Assembly: GCA_937872535.1 (NCBI GenBank)
Contig: CALMTC010000010.1
Span: 1 to 46,810, forward strand
DNA length: 46,810 nt
Reading direction: 5' to 3'
From: an uncultured bacterium
GTDB lineage: Bacteria > Patescibacteriota > Gracilibacteria > Absconditabacterales > Absconditicoccaceae
The notes beneath the pieces are model-generated. The model was not told where the DNA came from. It did not search any database and saw only the letters and a program-made list of their open reading frames with translations. The position numbers were made by a program, and so were the translations under genes. Every line of letters begins with the position of its first letter. Within the stretch, counting starts at the first letter, position 1. Positions 19,032 through 29,202 of this stretch are shown here, in pieces.

Positions 19032-20849
19032 ATGCTTAGAACTCATAATTGCTGACAGCTTACTATCAATGACCTCAATACTGAAGTGACTCTTTGCTGA
19101 CGAGTAGACACAGTCAGAAAACTTGGCTGAATGACTTTTATCGACCTCCGCGACCGCTATGGAATCACTCAGATCAAAATCGATCCAGCTCAGTGCCACG
19201 CCGATCTCGACCAACTAGCTCAGTCTCTCAAAAATGAATTTGTCATCAAAATACAGTGACGAGTCATCAAAAGACCAGAAGGGATGGCAAATAACTCCAT
19301 GATCACTGGAGCTATCGAGGTTCAGCCTACGACTTTGACAGTTTTATCAACCTCCAAAGAGCTTCCGTTTCCGATCAATCAAGACCAAACTCAAGCCAAC
19401 GAAGATCTCAGACTAGAATACCGCTATCTCGATCTCAGACGCTCGGCTATGCAGCAAAATTTGATCACCAGACATAAAATTACGAAAGAAATTTTTTCAT
19501 TTTTTGACGCAGAAAATTTTTTGTACATCGAGACACCGACCTTCATCAAAAATACCCCTGAATGAGCCAGAGAATATGTCGTTCCAGTCAGAAATAAACC
19601 TTGAAATTTTTATGTTTTACCTCAGTCTCCTCAGCAGCTCAAGCAACTTTCTATGGTAGCCGGCCTCGATAAGTATTTTCAGCTAGCGAGATGTTACCGC
19701 GACGAGGATCTGAGGGGTGATCGTCAGCCAGAATTCACGCAGCTCGACTTAGAAATGTCTTTTGTAGAACAGGAGGATATCGTTTCATTACTCGAAAGAC
19801 ATTTTCTTCATCTTTCAAAAATTTTATTTCCTGCAAAAAAACTAACTTTTTCACCATTTCAGCGTATGACTTGGGATGAATCTATGGAAAAATATGGAAT
19901 CGATAAACCAGAACTCAGAACACAAGCTCTACAGCTCATAGAACTTACCGACCGAGCTCACAAGTCAGATTTTGCAGTTTTTAAAAATGCCAATTGTATC
20001 AAAGCAATCGTAGCAGACAAGATTTTCACCAGATCCGAGATCGATAATAAAATCACACCACCTCTTCTTCAAAAAGGTTCAAAAGGAGTAGCTTATCTAA
20101 TTTTCGACGGAGATGAAATCAAAGGACCAGTAAGTAAATTTTTCTCACCAGAACTTCTCAAAGAACTCCAAGAAAAAACTGGATTTTGACCAGGGAAAAC
20201 TATTTTTTTCCAAGCAGGAAACCGACAAGAAACTTGCTCTATGCTTTGATTTCTCAGAACCATGCTCATCAAAGAACTCAACCTTCTCGAATGAAAAGAG
20301 GACGAGCTAGCTTTTGCATTTGTCGTAGACTTTCCACTGTATGAGCTCGATGAAAACGGGAATCTCGATGCAGCTCATCAGCCATTCACCAAGCCAAAAG
20401 ATAAAGACCTAGAATTTGTAAAATCTATGGGGGAAAAGCTCCTCAGCGGTGAATCTCTCAGCGAAACAGACAAGCAAGCCATGATTCAGCTCAGAGCAGA
20501 CTGCTATGATCTCGTCCTCAATGGCTACGAACTTGGCTCAGGAAGTATCAGAATCACAGACCCAGAGCTTCAGAAATCTATCTTCGCTATCCTCGGACTT
20601 TCTGACGCTCAGATCCAAGAAAGATTTGGTCATATTTTGACTGCCTTTAGCTACGGAGTGCCTCCTCACGGTGGCTTTGCTTACGGTCTCGACAGAGTCG
20701 TGATGATCTACCAAAATCAGCCAAATATCCGTGAAATTATCGCCTATCCAAAAAATGGGAAAGGAGAAGATCTGATGCTTCACGCTCCTAGCACCATCGA
20801 CGAAAAAATTCTCAAAGATCTAGGAATTTCATTCACTGAATCAGCATAA
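19032..20849 (+). CDS. aspS: Aspartyl-tRNA synthetase
   Basis: A class IIb synthetase charging tRNA-Asp (possibly also tRNA-Asn). The 605-residue length fits the bacterial type. Seen in order: OB-fold anticodon domain (about 1-105), motif 2 region RCYRDEDLRGDRQPEFTQLD (about 215-235), a GAD insertion (about 285-410), FAFVVDFPLYE, and motif 3 GFAYGLDRV near 555. Several Gly are TGA, including the first repeatable one in HNCGQL. The ATG at 19032 gives the usual MLRTHNCG opening. A conserved-length gene follows with its ATG directly after this TAA. A long inverted repeat lies just upstream. Confidence 0.95.
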
Positions 20850-21320
20850 ATGCAGTTCGTCTATGTCCCAATCCTCGATGAAATGATCGCAGTGTACCAA
20901 AAACCAAGAACGCCAGAGGAGCGTTTTTTTGGTCATTATCTCAAACTTATTCAGACACCATCGAAAAAAGATCTCCAGCATCCACTACCATTTTTCAACC
21001 CTATGGCCAAAGATCATATTCTGGAAAAACTTCAAACTCTGAAAAAAAACTGATTTGAAGAAAAACTAGCTCTTGCTTGCCAAAAAAACTCCACCAGCTG
21101 ACCACTCTTTCAGACCTATTTCAATCTAGCCGACGACATTGGCTGAGGCTGGACCACCAAAGAATCAACCCACGAAATGAGTCTCTCGATCGCTCCTTTT
21201 TTCAAACGCAATTTCTGTGTCATCGTCTTCTACGCCTCAGAAACCATCACTGACGATCTCATCGCTGAAAAAGTGAAATTCTACACCGACCTCTACTCAA
21301 ACTATACACCCAAAAAATAA
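20850..21320 (+). CDS. Hypothetical protein, 156 aa, coupled to aspS
   Basis: Its ATG abuts the aspS stop codon (TAAATG), so translation is probably coupled and both share a transcript. I recognise no family. It is a soluble mixed alpha/beta protein with a Gly-rich central stretch (NLADDIGGGWTTKESTHEM) in which three Gly are TGA, then a hydrophobic strand (NFCVIVFYASETI). No signal peptide or membrane segment is present. Codon use matches aspS. Position suggests a translation-related or housekeeping role, but that is inference. Confidence 0.75.
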
Positions 21321-21460
21321 AAAAATTTCTGGCTACTAAAAAAAATCTATGTTATTTTTTCAAAAACATAGAACAAAAAAGAGAAATTAACATAGTTTAC
21401 AAAAAATTGGGTGAATTCTACTTTTATACTAACAAACTTAAAAATCAAGCATATTTTAGG

Positions 21461-21488
21461 TTGACTTTTTTCTTTTTAGAGTTATACG
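21461..21488 (+). promoter_or_regulatory. Promoter of the heptad-repeat secreted protein
   Basis: TTGACT (21461-21466), 16-base spacer, TATACG (21483-21488), 36 bases before the ATG at 21525. An inverted repeat CTATGTT/AACATAG lies upstream at 21347-21371. Confidence 0.6.
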
Positions 21489-21524
21489 GAAAGTGTAATT
21501 TTTTTTATATTTTTCTCACCATAA

Positions 21525-22352
21525 ATGAACCTCAAAAACGCCTTCTTGTCAACAATGATTGCTACAGGAATTAGTTTAGGAGAAGCAGATGCACAAACAG
21601 CCAACACAACTCAATTGGCAAAGACATCACAAAAAAACACAATACAAGTTATTGAGAATAATAATAAAAAACGAGATTCAAACTGTCTCAAAAAATATAT
21701 CATCAATCCAGCTCAGCTTGATACAGTTTACAACTATATGAGCGAACCTTACAAAATGAATGAAATAGATCCCACGTATCTAGACAAATTTGCAAAAGAT
21801 TTGGATGCTCTTCAATCATACTACGGTAATACAGAAAATTTCTGGAGAGCTCATGCTGGTCTAATTTGTTACTACTTTCACAATCCTATTCTAGGAAGAA
21901 AAATACTCAAAGGAGTTGAAGCAGATGGAGGTAACTTCATAGGAGAAAATCTACTCCCTATCGTAAAAACCAAGACAAGAACTGCTGAATTAAAATCACT
22001 TGCTGAGCTAAAAAATTCAAAAACTGAGCTAAAAAATTCAGAAACTGAACTAAAAAATTCAGAAACTGAACTAAAAAATGCAAAAATTGAACTAAAAAAT
22101 TCAGAAATTGAATTGGAACTTTCAAAAAAAAGCCTCAATGCGACCAAACTACTTAAAGAAGTAATAACTCTCATACCAAACTCTGAAAAAACAACGATAG
22201 AAGACGGAGAAAATCTAATGATAACTCTTTCTGAGAAATATAAACAACTACAACAAATGGAACAGTACTTAGATGCAGATGAAAAGAGAATCTACGCAAA
22301 AGTAGGACAAGTCATCGAAACACTAAAAAACCAAGTTAAAAAATCAAAATAA
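21525..22352 (+). CDS. Exported helical protein with heptad repeats, 275 aa
   Basis: I recognise no family. A signal peptide is likely (MNLKNAFLSTMIATGISLGEADAQ, with cleavage after ADA or AQ). The mature protein has an N-terminal domain of about 130 residues with two Cys that could form a disulfide, then an uninterrupted coiled coil. Residues about 161-195 are five exact-length heptads of the TELKNSE type encoded by 21-bp tandem repeats. The rest (to 275) continues as a charged helix. No TGA codon is used. Own promoter and terminator frame it. The following gene has the same kind of heptad repeat. Confidence 0.8.
   Translation: MNLKNAFLSTMIATGISLGEADAQTANTTQLAKTSQKNTIQVIENNNKKRDSNCLKKYIINPAQLDTVYNYMSEPYKMNEIDPTYLDKFAKDLDALQSYYGNTENFWRAHAGLICYYFHNPILGRKILKGVEADGGNFIGENLLPIVKTKTRTAELKSLAELKNSKTELKNSETELKNSETELKNAKIELKNSEIELELSKKSLNATKLLKEVITLIPNSEKTTIEDGENLMITLSEKYKQLQQMEQYLDADEKRIYAKVGQVIETLKNQVKKSK
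22005..22109 (+). repeat. Five tandem 21-bp repeats
   Basis: Units of the form GARCTAAAAAATTCAGAAACT repeat five times with few changes, each encoding one heptad. Copy number is likely variable between strains. Confidence 0.85.
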
Positions 22353-22362
22353 GACTATTTCA

Positions 22363-22392
22363 CCTATCAGCCTCAAACTGATAGGTTTTTTA
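22363..22392 (+). terminator. Rho-independent terminator
   Basis: CCTATCAG (22363-22370) pairs with CTGATAGG (22378-22385), then TTTTTT. Confidence 0.9.
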
Positions 22393-22470
22393 TAAAGTTC
22401 CAAAATTTGCTTTTTAAATAAATTTAATCATACTTTAAAAAATTTTATCTCTGCAAAAACCAATACAAAA

Positions 22471-24591
22471 ATGGTAGATATTTTAGAGCAGTATAACTCA
22501 AATAAAGAAATATCAAATTCTGTAAACGATTTTCTTGAAAATACGAAAACAATTTTTTCTACAGAAACCCAAAAACTCCTAAAAAATTCACCAGATTTCA
22601 CAAAACAATTTGAACAAATTTCAAATGAACACGGAGAAAATGGGAAAAAATTACTTATTCTCTCACTTTTCAATCAGCCTAAAGAAGCAATTTATAATCT
22701 CCTTTCCTCAAAACAACTTCCAGAAATAATAAAAAAGTATTTAAAGAACGATGATGATCTTCTTTTACCCGACGGAACCAATAGTTGAATTATAAGAAAT
22801 ACTTTAGAAAACAAAATACATAGCCAAGAAAATAAAATAAATAGCGAAAAAAACAAATTAAATAGCGAAGAAAACAAATTAAATACTTCAAAAAACAAGC
22901 TATATAATGAACAAAACATTTCTCAAAAACAAGAAAACTTTATCGAAAAAGTCGAGATAAAAAATGAGATCATACAAAAAGAAAAAATCAAGCTCGATAG
23001 CCATCTAGAAAAACACAAAGAGCTCGTAACAGAAAGTGAAATTGAAAAAACAGAAAAAGAATTTTCAACAGATCAGCAAGAAAAGATCAAACAATCTGGC
23101 TTATCATTAAAAGATTTTGCCACTTACCAACTTCTCTACGAAAAAAAAGACCAGATCAACGATTCTACAGAAAAAGAAGAAATAAGTAAAAGCTTTGAAT
23201 CAATCAAAAAAGAAATTTTTTGAAAAGAACAAAGTAATGAAAAAAATAAGTTGCCAATTCTACAAACAAATGAATCCTTAAAAAATCTTAACCAAAGCCC
23301 ATATCTTCAGTCTCTTAAAAAAGAGAACGAGAATATAAACAAGTATTTAAGCCAAGACCCTATACTACCAAATACCTTGCTAAAAAACTCAACTCTCAAG
23401 AATTTTTTGAGAAATGGACCAGAAGGGTCACTAGAAAACAAGCCAATCAATGAAAAAGATACCAATCCCGATAGTGTTTTTCTTTTAGGAATCCAAGAAA
23501 AGGTGACTGCCCAGCTCAATGAGCAAACCAAACTACTAGCACTAAGAAGCTTTCTGGAAAATATAACACATCAAATGGGTAGTAATAATGCTGAAACCAT
23601 CAAGCTAGACACCAAAACAATAAAAATAGATCCTAAAACAGGCCTCTTTTCTACTAATTTTGAGCTCAATGGAACTCAATGAAGAGTCAGTATTGATAAT
23701 AAATGATCTCTAACAATGAGTACTTTTGATGCCCAACCAGATAAAAAATTTTCAATTCCCATGCACAGCATAAAAAGTTTTGAAAATATACCTCTCAATC
23801 AAAAAGGCTGATTAATTCAAGAAACTTTAAAAGATTCTCAAGTTTTTCGAGAAAAAAATTTCGATGGAACACCAGATTATGAAACAATGGGGAAAAATAT
23901 AACAAGTTCAATAAAGGAAACTTTTGAAAATAAATTTCAGGATGAAGCCAAAAAATTGATGGAACTACCAGCTGAAAATTTTGGTACAAAAAAAGCTTCA
24001 GAACTTCTAGCTCATAATCTTGAAAAAATAAGTGCTGAAAAAATTATAACTGATCAATTTAAACCTCAGAGTGAGCTTCCAAACACAAATCCATTTTCTA
24101 CAAGTTTTTTGTATAAAAAAATGATGAGCAATACACTTGATTTCAATACTTCAAAAGAAAATCAGCAAATGGTCAATGCTTTTCAGAAATTACAGAAATT
24201 TACCAGCGAACAAAAAAATCTAGTTGAAGATCATCCAGCCAAAAATCTTCTGAAATCATTTGCCAACGATGAAAATTTACCATCATTTCCTCATCAAAAT
24301 AAGTTTATGGAATTTTTAAACCTTTTTACTACCAAAGATCCACTCAAACCCTCTGAAAAAATTATAGATACCTCTAAATTAGTAAGTTTTACAAATTCTC
24401 TGGAATGAGATAACCATAAATCTTTAGACAAATCATCTCTCAGTCCTGATTTACAAAAAAAAGAAAAAGAAATAAGAGGATCTCTAGCATATGCTTCATT
24501 AAAAACAAGAGAAATCAATGAACAAAGTACAAAACGAGGTCCAGCAAAAAACGAAGAGGAACGACTTGAAAAAAATCTCGCCACAGTATAG
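22471..24591 (+). CDS. Large helical/coiled-coil protein, 706 aa
   Basis: I recognise no family. No signal peptide or membrane span is seen. Residues about 114-148 are five heptads of the NKLNSEE type encoded by 21-bp repeats, inside a longer coiled coil (about 110-200). The centre includes a predicted beta-containing segment (TIKLDTKTIKIDPKTGLFSTNFELNG), and the C-terminal half is helical and charged. About six TGA codons encode Gly. Codon use matches its neighbours. It follows the exported heptad protein after that gene's terminator. The general build (long, helical, Asn/Lys/Ser-rich) recalls the giant protein at 7279-13707, but I see no shared motif. Confidence 0.82.
22810..22914 (+). repeat. 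Five tandem 21-bp repeats
   Basis: Units resembling AACAAATTAAATAGCGAAGAA repeat five times in frame. Period and copy number equal those in the gene just upstream, although the sequence differs. Confidence 0.75.
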
Positions 24592-24687
24592 ATTTAACAT
24601 TATTTTTTCAGAAAAAATCACTAGAAAACACTGCCAACGCAACCTTGTCTGAGGTCCAACCCCGTGATAGAAAAGATTGAACGAGAC

Positions 24688-24843
24688 GATCCTTTGATGG
24701 TGAGTCGGTAGAACCAAGAAAAAACATGGTGAGTAATCAAGGAAGAAGGAGGAAAGTAAAGACGAGATTTTGCGTTGGCTAGCGTTTTTTTGCATACTTT
24801 TTTGTGGCAATGACAAAAAAGTATGGCCACCCGGCGAGGGTTT
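24688..24843. repeat. Intergenic repeat family A, copy 2
   Basis: From GATCCTTTGATGGTGAG to CACCCGGCGAGGGTTT this parallels 29012-29155 block by block. It contains a hairpin CATACTTTTTTGT / ACAAAAAAGTATG (about 24793-24825). No coding function is assigned; ORFs here are repeat read-through. Confidence 0.7.
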
Positions 24844-24870
24844 TATATTATATAGATGATTTCTCTTAAT

Positions 24871-24953
24871 CACTTTCAAAGTGTGCCTAACCTGCCCTCG
24901 ATAAATAATTCTGACTATATAAAAAAAACTCACACCGGTTACGATGTGGGTTT
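24871..24953. repeat. Family B remnant and a hairpin
   Basis: CACTTTCAAAGTGTG (24871-24885, a self-palindrome) and CCTGCCCTCGATAAATA (24891-24907) recur together at 30249-30297. AAACTCAC (24926-24933) and GTGGGTTT (24946-24953) then form a terminator-like stem. Confidence 0.6.
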
Positions 24954-24959
24954 CTTTAT

Positions 24960-25440
24960 AGTATTTCTCATACTCTTATCACTGCGAGTCGGTCGTTTCA
25001 TGCTCATAACTGAGTCGAAGGTTGACCATTTTTAGAGCTCACAAGCGATCTGATTTTCTTAAGTTCACTAAGACTCTAGGTCTTAAGAGAAAAAAAGATA
25101 GTCAGCACAATAAGGTTAAATGTCACAACACAGTCTTCTTACAGTTCAGTAGATCAGTCCATCCTTTCAGAAAGCATCACTACGAAGCAAATAAGTTTTT
25201 TGAGTACTTTTTATCGAGCTTACAGCCGATATACCTCAAAGTTTCAGTGTCCGCTGAGTATAAGATAAACGAATCGTGAGATCCGAACCTTGTCAAAGCT
25301 AGGCATATGAAATACTTCCTAGATACATAAATCCTCTTAACCGCATCATGTTTCTTCCTTGATTGCGTATAAATATTATACACTTTTTTTCTTATTTGTC
25401 AAAAAATTACAGACTTTTTTTTCATGTTTTTTGATAACAA
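24960..25440. other. Gene-poor stretch of unlike composition
   Basis: GC content appears higher and codon use differs from neighbours. With TGA=Gly a plus-strand frame is open from 25022 to the TAA near 25330 but is AAG-rich, while genes here use AAA, and has no ATG start. A minus-strand frame (25180-25383) overlaps it. TGCTCATAACTGAGTCGAAGG near 25000 is a degenerate family C core. It may be a decayed foreign gene or a structured RNA; I found no tRNA, tmRNA, RNase P or SRP landmarks. Confidence 0.35.
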
Positions 25441-25454
25441 GCTCTTAGAGCCAA

Positions 25455-25853
25455 TTATTCAGCGATCAAATCATCAAAATCATCGACTTTTCCATCACCG
25501 ATCAGCTGGTGTAGTGCATTTCTGACAGCCAAAATAGCAATCACTGCAGCTCTTTTCCTTCTCGGTGATACCTCAAAACCCTGAGAACTCATCGTTTCAT
25601 AGTTTCGAGTCAAAACCTCATCAACAGATATCCCAATAATAATTTCCGACAAAAAACTCGCTGCAGCAGTCGTTATCATGCTACAATTCCCTATAAAACT
25701 ATAATCCTGGATAACCCCATCGTCCACTTGCAAAAAAACAGTGATATCATCACCACACAGCGAATTGCCCTGATGAGCAGAAACAGTCGCATCGACCATT
25801 TCATAATTCTTCAAAGGATTTTTATAATAAGATTGAACTATATCACTATTCAT
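25455..25853 (-). CDS. IscU/SufU-like Fe-S cluster scaffold
   Basis: The 132-residue protein matches the IscU/NifU-N fold that assembles Fe-S clusters from a cysteine desulfurase. Family blocks are NPLKNYEMVDATVSAHQGNS, LCGDDITVFLQVDDGVIQD and FIGNCSMITTAAASFLSE. The first two ligand Cys (CGD, GNC) are present. The third, expected where SPRRKRAAVIAIL stands, is replaced by Arg/Ala, so this is a variant scaffold. The acidic end (VDDFDDLIAE) is typical of SufU relatives. The ATG before NSDIVQ was chosen because upstream residues fall outside the family. No suf/isc partner gene is in the window. Confidence 0.85.
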   Translation of the reverse strand: MNSDIVQSYYKNPLKNYEMVDATVSAHQGNSLCGDDITVFLQVDDGVIQDYSFIGNCSMITTAAASFLSEIIIGISVDEVLTRNYETMSSQGFEVSPRRKRAAVIAILAVRNALHQLIGDGKVDDFDDLIAE

Positions 25854-25967
25854 AATCAAAAAAATTTTAAATCTGGTAAACTTAAAAGTAACAAAACAAT
25901 CCAAAAAATCAACTTGACTTTTTCAAAAAAACCAATAAACGACAAACACACCAAAAAAAAGAAAAAA

Positions 25968-26150
25968 ATGAGAAAATTAGTTATTTGCGGACTCGTAGCA
26001 ATTATTGTTACATTAGCTACATCTTGTACTACAAGTATGTCAGCTTTAGAAAAAGAGCACCCAAAAAAAGAAGAAGAAACAAAACAAAGAACCTGGGGCA
26101 ACCCTCGATTTGGATGATTAGTTTTCATCCCAGAAGCCGATTTTATATAA
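25968..26150 (+). CDS. Small lipoprotein, 60 aa
   Basis: An N-terminal lipoprotein signal (MRKLVICGLVAIIVTLATSC) places the acylated Cys at residue 20. The mature part is only about 40 residues, Lys/Glu-rich then aromatic (RTWGNPRFGGLVFIPEADFI). One TGA-Gly near the end extends the ORF beyond the standard-code stop. Small lipoproteins of this build are often envelope or entericidin-like, but no family is recognised. The terminator hairpin overlaps the last codons. Confidence 0.7.
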
Positions 26151-26167
26151 ATTGGCTTTTTTTTAAA
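26133..26167 (+). terminator. Terminator overlapping the lipoprotein stop
   Basis: AAGCCGAT and ATTGGCTT pair with one wobble and run into a long T tract. Confidence 0.75.
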
Positions 26168-26270
26168 AGAAAAAATTAATCATTCTCAGCGGTTAAGTAA
26201 AAAATAAACATTGCTATCATCAATATTTTAACTATGATTCAAAAAAATTTATTTTCTGCAAAAAAATTAA

Positions 26271-27404
26271 ATGAACATTTATGAAAAATCTCTAGAGTTA
26301 CACGAAAAATATGAAGGAAAACTAGCCGTAGTCTCCAAAGTACCACTTGAAACAGCTGACGACCTTTCTACTTACTACTCTCCAGGAGTTGCCGAGCCAT
26401 GTCGCCAAATAGCCTCTGATCCTAGCCTTGCATACAAGTATACTTGGAAAAAAAACACAGTAGCAGTAGTTTCAGACGGTACTGCAGTTTTAGGACTTTG
26501 AAATATTGGCTGACTAGCTAGCCTCCCAGTAATGGAGTGAAAAGCCATCTTGTTCAAAGAATTTGGTTGAATTGATGCTGTACCTATCGTTCTTTCTACC
26601 CAGGATCCTCAAAAAATTATCGAAGTAGTCGAAGCTATTGCTCCCACTTTTGGAGGTATCAATCTTGAAGATATTGGTGCACCACAGTGCTTCATGATCG
26701 AAGAAGAATTGAAAAAAAGACTCAATATTCCAGTATTTCACGACGATCAACACGGTACAGCAGTAGTAACTTTAGCTGGCCTCATAAATGCCCTCAAACT
26801 TGCAGAAAAAAAACTTTCAGAAGTAAAAATAGTAGTATCAGGAGCCGGAGCAGCAGGGCTCCCAGTCGTTAAACTGATAGCACTAGCTGGAGCGACGAAT
26901 ATTATCGTCTTTGACAGTAAAGGCTCTATCCATTCAGCAAGAACTGACCTCAACGACCACAAAAAAGAAATTCTCCACCTCAATAAAAATAATGAAACTG
27001 GCTCTCTCGCAGAAGTTTTAGTGGGTGCAGATATTTTTATTGGCCTCAGTGGTCAGCCAGACACAATCAAAGCCGAAGAAATCTCGAAAATGGCAGACAA
27101 GCCAATTATTTTTGCACTTTCTAACCCAGATCCAGAGGTTCATCCCCTTGAAGCAAAAAAAGGCTGAGCCTTTATCATAGCCACTGGAAGAAGCGACTTC
27201 CCAAATCAGCTTAACAATGTTCTTGTCTTCCCTGGAATTTTTAAAGGTGCATTTCAAAACCAACTCAAACAAATTACTGACGAACACAAAATAAAAGCAG
27301 CTTATGCACTAGCAAATTACACTACAAATCCCTCAATTGAAGCCATCCTTCCATCACCTCTCGACAAAAATGTAGCCACAATCATTGCAAACTCACTAAT
27401 ATAA
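26271..27404 (+). CDS. Malic enzyme, NAD(P)-dependent
   Basis: Oxidative decarboxylation of malate to pyruvate. The 377-residue length is that of the short bacterial form without a phosphotransacetylase domain. Seen are TYYSPGVAEPC with the catalytic Tyr (about 36), VVSDGTAVLGLGNIGGLASLPVMEGK with the catalytic Lys, the metal-binding region GGINLEDIGAPQCF and HDDQHGTAVV, and the Rossmann motif VSGAGAAGLPV. Six TGA codons encode invariant Gly, including GLGNIGG. In an organism with few biosynthetic genes visible it may supply pyruvate or NAD(P)H. It stands alone between a lipoprotein and a hydrolase gene. Cofactor preference cannot be read off. Confidence 0.93.
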
Positions 27405-27627
27405 AAATTTTTTATTCTGCTTCATCTCCTAGTCTCTTGGTGTCCCCGAGTTTAGCTACCAAAGGCAGATTTACCAAAGAGAATAGAGAAGCCAAGGAAT
27501 TCAATTTTGTACATTTATCAGAAAAATATTTTTTTAAGAATTGTCATTATATTTTATTTTTTTTCTTGATTTATGGTGTAAGAATTACTAGACTAGAGCT
27601 AGTTATTTTTACATTAAAAACTTCCAA
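27405..27627. other. Intergenic stretch upstream of the hydrolase
   Basis: Contains one ATTTTTTATTCTG motif directly after the malic enzyme stop (about 27408-27420), then AT-rich DNA. No clear promoter or terminator. Confidence 0.35.
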
Positions 27628-28827
27628 ATGAACTTTATAAACAAATTCAAAAATTTTGTCTCGAATAGAATACGCCTCACAGATAAAGAAATTAAAAAAC
27701 ACGCCGAAGAAACGATATTAGCATTAGATCAGCTAGGATCTTACAATCCAAGTATGCTTCACTGGCTCGAAAAAGAGATAAAAACACATCCAAATGAACG
27801 AGAACTATTCAAAGCATATATTGATATTATGCAAAATCATCAAGAAAATACAGAGAAATCTTCACCCACTCGAGAAGTATTGAAAAATAGCCATTCTTAT
27901 CCAGATGAAATAGCTAATAAAATCAGAAAAGATGCACTAGATATTTTAGCTCAAAGGCATTTTCACCCACAAAGACCATACCAAGAAGAGCTCGAAAGTA
28001 TCGATGGGGAAGTTTTCAGATATATCGAATCAGGAAACTCCAATAAACCTCTGATTCTAAACCTTCATGGTCTCGTTGGCCAGCCTTCCAATTTTTTATG
28101 ACAACACACAGATGAACATCTCAATGAGAATTTTCATCAGATTTCTCTATCATTATATAAACATTTTTATGACCAAGAAATTGAAAAAAATCAGAACTAT
28201 TACTCAAATGAGCTTTTTGTAAAATACATAAAAAATTTCTTAGACCAAAAAACTTCAGAGAAAATAATCCTGGAAGGTGTATCATTTGGTGGAGAAATAG
28301 CCTATAATTTCGCAGCTCAGCATCCAGAAAAAATAAGCTGACTCATTCTTTCATGAGCTTCAGGACTTCAGTCTGAAATGATAGCTGGAAATCTCTGACT
28401 CAAAGAAATCAAGAAAATAAAAAGCGGAGGAGCGACCATCGAAGAAATAAAGTGACTTATCGAAGACCAATTTGATGATACAGATACAATTCCTCACCAC
28501 CTTTATGAAGATGTATTAGAAATTATCACTGATCCATCAACACTCAAAAAATGGTTTGGAGAACTAACTCGTAGAGCTAAATCACCAGACATCGGAGCAA
28601 ATAGCCTGACCCTCAGTCAAATCAGAAATTCAAACTTGCCTGTCTATCTTCTCCGAGGAGACAAGGATAAAATCACTCCACCTTCACTACTAGAAAAATA
28701 TCAAACTATTCTCTGATTACCTTCATCACAAATAATTACCTTCCCGACAGGCCACACTCCAAATATCGAACAGCCACATCTTTACAATAAAAAAATTCTG
28801 GAAATTTTCTCAAAAAAACCTGAATAA
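27628..28827 (+). CDS. Alpha/beta hydrolase, 399 aa
   Basis: An alpha/beta hydrolase with an unassigned helical N-terminal region of about 130 residues before the fold. The oxyanion strand reads LILNLHGLVGQPSNFL, the nucleophile elbow is GVSFGG (Ser about 219), the acid is in LLRGDKDKITPP (Asp about 347) and the His in FPTGHTPNIEQ (about 376), so a full catalytic triad is present. Several TGA-Gly codons occur. No signal peptide, so probably cytoplasmic. Esterase, lipase or peptidase specificity cannot be told. The first third (KHAEETILALDQLG) may be a regulatory or targeting region. Confidence 0.9.
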
Positions 28828-29011
28828 TACTACATAAAGCACTGTAACTTATCAAAAGAAATTTCTGAAAATAGTATGTTCTCGATTTATAAAAACTAAT
28901 TTTCTGGCAAACTGATAAACTCGAGCTTCGCTAAAACTCGCTTGTCGAAAGTCGGCACCACAGCTTGACCGAAGCGACCAGAAGAGTGATGTAGTCAAGC
29001 AAAACAGAGCC

Positions 29012-29155
29012 GATTCTTTGATGATGAGGCGAGCTTCTAGAAAAAACAAGGGAGACAAGGCAAAGAAAAAAGAGCTAGATTGGTGACGACGAGGGGTTTT
29101 TTGGTTTCTTTTTTTTCCTGGGAGAAAAAAAGAAACGCCCACCCGGCGAGGGTTT
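29012..29155. repeat. Intergenic repeat family A, copy 3
   Basis: From GATTCTTTGATGATGAG to CACCCGGCGAGGGTTT, parallel to 24688-24843. The preceding bases 28870-29011 are GC-richer and may belong to the same unit. Stem pairs such as TTTCTTTTTTTTCC / GGAGAAAAAAAGAAA form a hairpin. Confidence 0.7.
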
Positions 29156-29202
29156 AAAAAATTACAAAGAATTGAAAAAAGTATAAAACCTGAATAAAAA
29201 TT

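Noticed and set aside
24499-24933. Long minus-strand ORFs over the 3' end of the 706-aa gene and the following repeat
   Set aside because: They run through repeat family A and the opposite strand of a well-supported gene; composition is of a translated repeat.
25022-25330. Possible coding ORF on the plus strand when TGA=Gly
   Set aside because: No ATG start, AAG-rich codon use unlike neighbours, overlapped by an opposite-strand frame, no family features.
26234-26270. Earlier ATG upstream of malic enzyme
   Set aside because: Not in frame with the enzyme and encodes only a short unrelated peptide.
95-29155. CRISPR array or transposon ends from repeated CACCCGGCGAGGGTTT
   Set aside because: Only three distant copies, no regular spacers, no transposase or flanking inverted ends seen.
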